A stretch of 64,000 nucleotides of DNA. Source: Ifrita kowaldi. Lineage: Eukaryota > Chordata > Aves > Passeriformes > Cinclosomatidae. The position numbers and the translations under genes are program-made. A model generated the notes under the pieces. That model made no database searches. It had not been told where the DNA came from and was given only the letters and a program-made list of their open reading frames with translations. Position 1 is the stretch's first letter, and each line of letters starts with the position of its first letter. This document shows, in pieces, positions 25,401 through 34,400 of this stretch. The stretch is from contig VZRS01005518.1 in assembly GCA_013398055.1 (NCBI GenBank), positions 422,263 to 486,262 of the forward strand. Direction: 5' to 3'.

Positions 25401-28400
25401 TTGGAAACCATAAACCTTGTATACCCAGGTAATTTGTGTTCACACACCAACTGCAGCATTGTATTGTGTGTTTGAGAGGAGAGGTTCAGCTGTCTTACCT
25501 GACATTGTTTTCTGAAATTGCAGAAAGGGAATTGGATCAGCATAACATTCCCATGTAGAGAATAGGTGGCATATTATCTGCTGCTTTCATAGCATACTGA
25601 CTGAATCAAAGGCTCTGGAGTCGCTTTATGAATATGGAGTTACAGCTCTCCAGGCCGCTGGGAAGATGGAAGCAATATCACCAGTGTTATTTTATTTCCC
25701 TTGTGTAGTTTTTATTATTAGGGTGAGATTGTGGCCGTAGCTAAATCTGTTCAGTGTGCCTGTTGACCTCAGCATGGCCAGGTTTTCTCTTAATTCTAGC
25801 AGATCTGTCAGCTGCTGGATTCCAAGCCCAAAATGAAGATTGGCAAAATTGTGCCTGAGGAGGAAGAGAAATTTCCTGTTCTCTCTTGATGAGATCTGAT
25901 TAGATTATTGTAAGAAGCACTGTCTGCCTGACCAGCTTTAATTCTTGTTCTTACAGCATAAAGGGCTGTTTGAAATCAGGTGCAAGTTCAGGCTCTGACG
26001 TTTTCTGTCATGTCAGCCAGGGAGTGAGGCACGATCTGTAAAACACCCAGAAGAAACTGCCTCCTGTGGCCTAAGGAGAAGGCAGTAAGTGACAGTCATT
26101 GTTGTGGGGAAGGCACGAGCTGCTGCCCCACAGCCCAGCACCGTTTCAGCTGTCTGACAGCACGGTATTTTTAGCAGTGTACATTCTGGTGTGTCATGCC
26201 TGGGACCTGTACTCTTGTTTAAAAACAACCAAATATCAGTAACTGAGTGGAAGTGTTCCCTCAGCTAGCACACAGCTATTTTGGGTTTGCTTCCCTTGCA
26301 GTTACTCCTTGACAGACCCTTGGATGCGATTCCCTGACCTTTAGCTCTGGCTTTCTAATGCTTTTGTTAGCTGTGTTTTACCAATGCATATCACGCTCTT
26401 TCTCTCTCCCCCTTCTTCCAGTTGTATAGATAAGGACTGGTAATTGTCTTTATGGAGGTTGTAATGAGTTCTGTCACCACACAAAGCAGCTCACTAATAA
26501 AATAAATCAAAGCAGCAACGAATGGATGGAAAGCATGCCTTTAAAATTAGATTTGTACTGCGGGTGCCATACTGTCACTTGCAGCGTGAGGCAACGTTAA
26601 AAAGGCACAGAGGTGGCAAAGTACCTTGAAAGGGTCACTGAGCTCTGCTAGCAGGGATTAGGAAGCTTTCCATTGCCTCCATTGCAGCATCATGTGGAAA
26701 TAAATATTTTAAAGCACGATCAGGAAAAGAGCGAGTCAAAGTGATGTTAGGTTTTACTTATTAAGCAACTGAGTTAAGTAGCTTTTCTGATTACATCATT
26801 GCATGTGTTCGTGTAATGTTGTCTTTTATGCCTGGAGTCTTGTACCAGGTTGGAGCTCCTGGCCCATCAGTTCTGTCCAGCCTCCCTGTCCTGCTGCCTC
26901 TCCAGCGTAGGGCTCCATGGATCAGTGCTGTCTGGTACCACTTCACCAGCTCTGCAGCACAAGGACAGCTCTCTCCTCTCCAGCTGTACTGACTGCAGGG
27001 CTCTGCTGCTCAGCTTACACAGGGACATCATGTTCCAGAGAGGTGAATTCATGGTGGCCTGCCTGAAAGCCTTTCCTTAGAATGGGGCAGATGAGGCATC
27101 CTGGGGGCAGGCAGCAAGGAAAACCGGCTGGTGTTTGCAGCCAGGCTTGTGTTACGCTGAAATGCAGCTGTGAACCCCTCAGGCTTCTTGCTGCAGGGTG
27201 CAGTGCAGGGTAGTGCAGGTTGTTGAGGAGTGTGTGTCTGTGCAACAGGGCTCTGGGCTTCTGCTGCTGCTCCTGCAGGTTTTTGTGGTTCCCAGATCTG
27301 TTGCGGCTCTTACAGCCTTACACAAACCCTTTCTGTCATAGAAACACAAACCATGCTCAAATCCTTGTTTTCTCAGCTTACCTGTTAATTTCCTGGCAGT
27401 GAAATCACGCTCTGGCCCTCTGCAGCCAAAAGCACAATCGCTGCAGAATAAGAAGCATTTCTAATTCCATAAGAAACTTCACAGAAGCTGAGTGCTAGTT
27501 GCTTTTTCATCTCTTCTGCACCAGCCTCTCAGGACACAGCAGGGACAAAAGGGATGAAATTCTGTAGAAGGAGTGTTTGTCAGCTTTCTTCTTGTCTCTC
27601 TCACCATAACGACATGTAATTAAGTACCTTGAACTTTAGAAGTTGCCTGTGAAAAATATTTCTCTAACTGAGAGCAACCAACCTCCATTAAGTTATATGC
27701 AGTCAGCAAATGACTGTAATTATTAGGGCCAGCAGACAGAGCTGGAACTCCAGAGGACTTTAGTGTCAGAGCTAATAATTATGCAGCAGCCTTGGCCAAA
27801 TATTTCTCTTCCGAGCTAAGTATTTAATATTGTCGCTGTAGAATATTAATGGAATTGCCTGCTACGTGTGAAGCTGTTGACTAAGCTCATTGTACAGTGA
27901 ACTGTGGTGGCTCAAATTAGCCCCAGTGAACGGGGAGATCAAGAGCTCTGCACCAGCCTGCCCAAAATCCACGGCCTTCAGGGCACTCCCATGGGATCTG
28001 GGGACAAACGGAAAGGCAAAGGCAGTGCCTCGCTTCAGGAATTCAGAAAGTCATTTGTTTGGCATTCTAAAGGGTGCTTTTTCTGTAAGTATTGATTGGA
28101 TATTTCTGTGAAGCACACAAATATTTCTTAAACTTAATGAAGTAGATTGGCTGGTTTAGAAAATGTCTCCTTTTATTTCACTTGGACAAAATTACTACAT
28201 CCGTGCTATAAATAAAGAATAAAACAAAGTTGTTGCAGAGCGCTGGCACAAAGTGAAATCTTCCCAGATGGGGAAGGAAGCTTTTGGGCCCAATCCAGAC
28301 ATTAACCAAGCATCAGGGTAGTCCTCTCCAACTCGTAGTGTGTTCTAGTGACTTCCTGAGGGCTTTTTTAAAGCTATTTATGTGTTCACCAGGCAGAGAT

Positions 28401-31400
28401 TTCCACTTAATTGTAAGGCTGCAAAAGCAATGAATGAATGTCAGCAACGAAACCATAAAAGAGCAGTGATAACCATGGGAAAAAGTAGCAGTTTCTTCTG
28501 ATTTCTGGCACTTGAACAGGCTCATGAATCCCCTGGAGCCTTTTGCATAACACATGACCACCTGTACTAGGGAGATGGCCTCCCTTTTACAGCCTCGTTA
28601 TACAACCTACACCCAGGGTTTTTTATGGCAGCCCAGTTTAACTATTGTGGTTACTATTGCTGTAATAACATATATCAGTTTAAAGTGAGGTGTGTGCTGT
28701 TTTCTCAGTGCTCAGATTTTTTTCCCTATTCTTTTCTGTATAGAAGGCTTGAGAGCACTTGTGCTAAATCAAGGCTTGCTGCATGGCTCTAAGCAGGTAG
28801 TTAAAGGATTTGGGACTAAGGCAAGGAGGGGAGGGCATTTGGGAAGAGTGTACTTTAGTGTAAAAATCTGTAAAAAAGTTTTTTTATTACTTGAAAGTCT
28901 TTTCTTTTTCATTTTCCTTCATAAAGCCAAGATTGAATGTGTTTCTCCGCTGTTCCACAGGTATGGATGTGTGGAGGTCGCATGGAGGACATCCCTTGCT
29001 CTAGAGTTGGTCATATCTACAGGAAATATGTTCCATACAAGGTTCCCACAGGAGTCAGCCTGGCAAGAGTAAGTGGCAATGGCATTCCCCACAACAGTAG
29101 TCTGACTGCAATGTGACCATGCTGTTGTCTGCTCTCACCCCACAATGAGAGGCAAATGTAGGGGTTTTTGTGTGTAATTTGCACTTGCACACTGCAAGTT
29201 GAGCAGTTTTGCAGTGGTGGATGTGTAGCACAAAGGGAAGAGAGCCCGAGGAGCTGCAGATGTGTGTGTGTGTGAACAGCTGCCATGCTCCCGATATCAG
29301 CCACTGCTGGGTGCTGGACATGGACTTTGTGATCAGGCGCTGGCTATAAAAACAAGCTATGGCTTTATTTGTATAATACTTCAGTCATTTTATAGCTGTG
29401 CTCTCCAAGAGCAGCAGGCTTCAGCCTGGTGATTGGTTTTGGTGATTGAAAGACCTCTCAACTTCAAGCATCACAGACCCCTGAATGGGCAAGCTGTAAT
29501 TTTCCACAATGGAATGTTCGGTGCCATCTTATTTCTTAATCTAGTGTAGCCCAAAGAAGAAAGAGCTTTCGCCTATCCTGCACTGGGTTTCTCCAGCTAA
29601 TTTTCAAATTGAGGAGGGATTGCATTGCCCTCTGGTGGGAGAAAAAAATCATAGGAGCAGGAAGGCTGCAAAACTAAAAACCTCAGAGAGGTGCCCTGCT
29701 TTTCTAAAGTCTTACGGCTTGCACAGTGTTACAGTGCTTCCCAGTTTAATAGCATCGCCCCAGTTACAGATTTGGATTTATTCCTCAGCCCAGCAATGGC
29801 CTGTCAGAGCGACAGAGCACTCTCCTGTCTGTGCCATCTCCTCAGGAGGGAGCTGTATTTCTTTTGATTCAGTATTTGGCTCTTGTGTACTCCCACAGTG
29901 CTGGAAGGAAACAGCAGAGAGGTAGGAAAGGCTGTTTCTTGGCATCCAACAGACACCTTGAGGTAAACACCTGCTCCTGTTGTGTGGAGGCTGCATTTGG
30001 GGCAGGATCAGCCAACTGCTTACTCTTAGCTTCCTAATTTTTTTGGTAGTGAATGATCACTGCTGGACTGAGCAGCTTCATGCAAGGAGTCACAACTGCA
30101 CGTGGCACGTTACTGACGGTCACCAAGAGTGTGCCTGATGTTGCCAGAGAATAACCCAAGGTTCAGCACTCGCAAGGGTGCTGTGACAAGCAGGTCACCT
30201 TGAGAGGGTGGTGTTTGTTGCTGTCTTGGAGTTGCACAGGGGATTAAGCTTTACAGTAATACATGAAATGTGCTGCTGCCACGAGGTAAAACCCCTTGCT
30301 TCTGTTCTAAAGGGTCATCGCCTGAAAGCTCCGTATTCCTGAGGTATCTCAGAGTTTTACCCAAGAAAATTGAAAAAAGTGCTAAGAAAGAGTATTGTGA
30401 ACTGAAGCTTTTCAGAAGGGAGTACTACAAATCGCATTCCTAGGTGGATATAAAAGATGCAATAAGAAGGATTTAAGAAAGCAGCTTCTTGTCAGAGACC
30501 TTTGAATGTCCAGTGGTATTTACCAGCATCATGTTCTGACTAGTTTCCTTACAGAAAAAATGGAAAAAAAACAACTTTTGATTAATATTGTTTTTCTTAG
30601 CCACAAGGAACTAGATATAATGGCCAAGTGCCAGGATTCTGTTTTGACCTCAACTGAAAAGATCTTTCTAAAAGTCCCTTGGAACTAGAGAGTAATAAAA
30701 ATAATCTTTGTCCTGAAGCTGGAGAGAAAGAGTGGATGTGAATGAAAATCCTTTCTGAGCAAAAACATGCGAGCTGCTCTGAATGCTAATGGTGGTTGGT
30801 GCAGCACTCTCAGGTGGTTTCCCCTGTCGTTCTCCCCCCCAGAACCTGAAGCGGGTGGCGGAGGTGTGGATGGATGAATATGCAGAGTACATTTACCAGC
30901 GCAGACCCGAGTACCGGCACCTCTCCGCGGGCGACGTCGCCGCTCAGAAGGAGCTTCGCAACAACCTCAACTGCAAAAGCTTCAAGTGGTTCATGAACGA
31001 GGTCGCCTGGGACTTGCCAAAGTTCTACCCACCAGTGGAGCCTCCAGCAGCTGCCTGGGGAGAGGCAAGTTTGTGCACTGACATCTGCAGTGGGCAGACA
31101 GGCTGCAGTTTGTTTTTTTAAGGTTGCCCATGTGCCTCAGTTGCTGTGGGTAAGGTGCGAGCGAGTGTTTAAAGATCTGTTGATGTTTCAAAACCCAAAA
31201 TTCCCCTACCATTGCATTGGCCTGATCAAAGCAGGCAGTTGGGCAGGCAGCTGCTTCTATTAGTGCACAGCTCCAACGAGAACAGAGACTTGGCTTGTTC
31301 TGCATGTTGTGTATTTAGTAGAAAGCAGAATGTGAATGTGCCAGAGGGAGGACTGGGGAGAGGTGGCAGCTGAGCAATAGTGAAATCTTGTATTTCCAAA

Positions 31401-34400
31401 GGGCTTCACAACTGTGTTGAGCTACTCTTGTCCTTAGCTTTCCCATGTGAAAGGCAGGAAAACCATCTGTATTTTTGGAAGTCATCTGTGGTCTGGGAAT
31501 AGAACCACCCCAGGAGTGAGGCTGTGAATTGTTACACACATCTCTCGTGGCTGCGTGTTTTGGGTCACTTGAAGAATCGCTGGCAAAGGTGTCAGCAAAA
31601 GCAGGTGCAATACAAAAGTGAAAGCATGACAAAGTTTATTGGTAAGGTTCACTCTGCTACTTTCTAGAGAGTTAAAGCACATGGAGAAAAAGCAAAGTAA
31701 AATCTAAAATCAATCAATCTAAAATTGAAACCAACCAAAAATTACCTGTGTGAAGACTGAGGATGGAAAAGGGTAAGGATAAAAAAGAAAAAGGGAGATC
31801 CTCTCATGGAGTCACGAGGTTCAGAGTGGACCCCCTTACTAAACTTAGCTCTGAACTCAAATAGTTTAAGCCTAATGGTTTAACAGCACTTAAATTTAAC
31901 AGCACTTAATGGATAGCTTAACAATTTAACAAAAGATTCATGTAGGATTTACTATAGCACAACAGTAACTCAGAAATCTAAAGTACTTAAGAATCAAGCA
32001 GAGTAACATTCATTGTACATTTGCTGTAGCATATTCACGCTGGCACAGACCGAAGGGAGGATGTACAAGGTACAGACCTGTGAAAAATGGCACCATCAGA
32101 CAACCCAGCCCACAGTGGGCTCTGCAATCCTGTCACTGGTGGGTTTTGCTGTGTGCTGGAGGTACAGCTGGCAATGGGCCCCATTTTGAGTTCTGTACTT
32201 TCTTCCAGCTCTAACCAGCCAGCTCAGACTCACAGTTAAGTGAGGAATCTTAAAAACTAACTTCATACAAACACTGCTGCAATTTGAGACAATTTGAGCC
32301 TTCTTTCCTGGTAGGAGATTCAGTGACTAATTTACTGTTTCAGATACGCAATGTGGGAACTGGCCTGTGTGTGGATACTAAGCATGGAGCCCTGGGATCC
32401 CCGCTGAGGCTGGAAAGCTGCGTGAAGGACAGAGGAGAGGCAGCATGGAACAACGTGCAGGTAACAATCCGATAAATCATCGGCCCCTAAATGTGGGGAG
32501 GGAGAGGTTCCAAGGACCAATGTTTAAGGAAGGCCATTTAGAGCTGTCGTGTGCACCTCAAGGCTCACGTGCTGATTGTACTTAGGGACAGGATGTGGCT
32601 TGTGATTGTGGCACAGGGGCGTGTGGAGCCTGGCAGACTGTGCAGAGCTTTTACCTCTGCTTTGAAGTGCTCAGAGCGAACAAAAGAAATGACAAGAAAA
32701 CAGTGTGCCAAAACAATAAACCAGTAACAAGGCAGCTGTAATATGTAACAAAGTGAATATTAACTTCAAAGGTTGTGCTGAAAGAAGTGATAGAAGAGCA
32801 TCATGCATATTAATGAACCTGCAGGAGCATTCAATAACTGTTCACTATCATCCTCCTGACAGGAGGCAAATGCATTATAAACACCCAACCATTGCTGGAG
32901 AGATGAAACCAGCCAGGTTATAGATTCACCCTCTCAACATATGAGGTGCCAGAAACGACAGCTTTATTGTAACAGAAGGGAGGAAAATATTAGTTTGTCT
33001 AAACTGTAGCAGCTGAGCTGAGAAAGGATCAAGAAAACAATGCCTCTATTACAGAGCCACGCATAACTCTTCAGGGAATGGCTTCAGTAGTAGGAGACAG
33101 AGGGTTGTTGCATATCAATTTGATGCGTGAAAAATAGAAACAAAACCAATTTACTCAGGCACAGTCCAAAACTAAGCCTCTGTTGTGTCAGGAGGATCTT
33201 GAAAATTAGTTTTGGCTTATGTTTAGGAAGAGAATGCAGTTTGAACTTCTGAGTAGCGTTGAGCCTAAATGATTGTGGTAATTTTTCTCTCAAGAGGGAT
33301 TTAAAAGACAGCCAAGAACAAAGTAGTTTCTTTGTGCAAAAGTTTTTGGCCACACTGCTTCAAATAGCAGCACCCTGATCATTACTTGCCATTCTGACTG
33401 CCCCATGAGAGGTCTCTGAGAACCATTCCTCCAGAACAGCCCTTTCCTTAGGGCCTGAGAGGGAGGTGTGCTGGCTGGCAGCCCTGCAGAACCACATGGG
33501 CTAGTGCTGGCCATGGAGGACACTTCCATCGAGGCACTGCATTGCCAGGCATAGGCTGTGCCCAGTTGCTGGAGTTAAAACTCTTCCTCTGCTCTGTAGA
33601 GTCCCTCTATTTCACCTGAGAGTGCTGAGTTCATTGCAGGATCAGTAGAAGGGAGCATCAGGAAGCAAAGCCCAAGTGTTGGCCCTCCCAGCACTCCTGT
33701 GGCCAGGGTGGGAAGCTGTGGCTCCTGGTCTCTTGTCCCAGAAGTGTGGGACAATTTCTCAAGGTGACTGCAGGCTGCCTGTGCAGACTTGGGTGTCCAC
33801 TGCCAGCATTAACTCAGAGCTCCTGGAGCTCTCTGGCTTTTTTGCTGGCTGGGAAGGGCTGTAATTGGTCAGCTGCTCACTTAATCCTTGATGTATGTCT
33901 GCATTGCAGAGACATCCAGGGCTGCTCTAGTACCCAGGCTGACCAGCATAGCTGGCTGCATTTCACAGCCTCATTTCACATGCTGTGTGACAGCTGGTAC
34001 AGAGTCCCCTGGTCAGCAGTCCCTGTCCCCAGAGGTGGGAGGAATTTTTCCTCTAGAAGATACTGTCCTTTCCCTGAAGCCATCCCCACCCTGTGGGCAC
34101 AGGGAACAGCATTCTGTTGGTGAAAGTATCATGCCTGGGTACCAGCCACGCTGAGGGTGCTGTTTGTCCTGACAGGTATTCACCTTCAGCTGGAGAGAGG
34201 ACATCCGTCCCGGGGATCCTCAGCATACCAAGAAGTTTTGTTTTGATGCCATTTCCCACAGCAGCCCTGTGACCCTCTATGACTGTCATGGAATGAAGGG
34301 GAACCAGCTCTGGAGATACCGAAAAGTGAGTCTGTGTGTGTGGGTGTATTCTCATCTAAGGTGTCAGATTGCCTGAGGCACTTACGTTTCCTGAAAATGT

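Larger units (their letters stand above)
20769..28960 (+). other. GALNT10: GALNT10 intron 7 (8.2 kb)
   Basis: Intron gtgagc...ttccacag. No clear transposon is seen. Two stretches look like candidate conserved non-coding elements: 26420-26800 (GATA and TCF/LEF-type motifs) and 27600-27880 (paired homeodomain-type sites in inverted orientation). The remainder shows nothing I can name; open frames in it are short and featureless. Confidence 0.88.
31065..32343 (+). other. GALNT10: GALNT10 intron 9, GC-AG type, with LTR-like insertion
   Basis: The intron starts gcaagt and ends tttcag. Apart from the +2 C, the donor (GAG|GCAAGT) pairs very well with U1 snRNA, as is typical of the rare GC-AG class. 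About 550 bases of the intron look like a minus-strand LTR (31530-32080), ending about 265 bases before exon 10. Confidence 0.88.
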
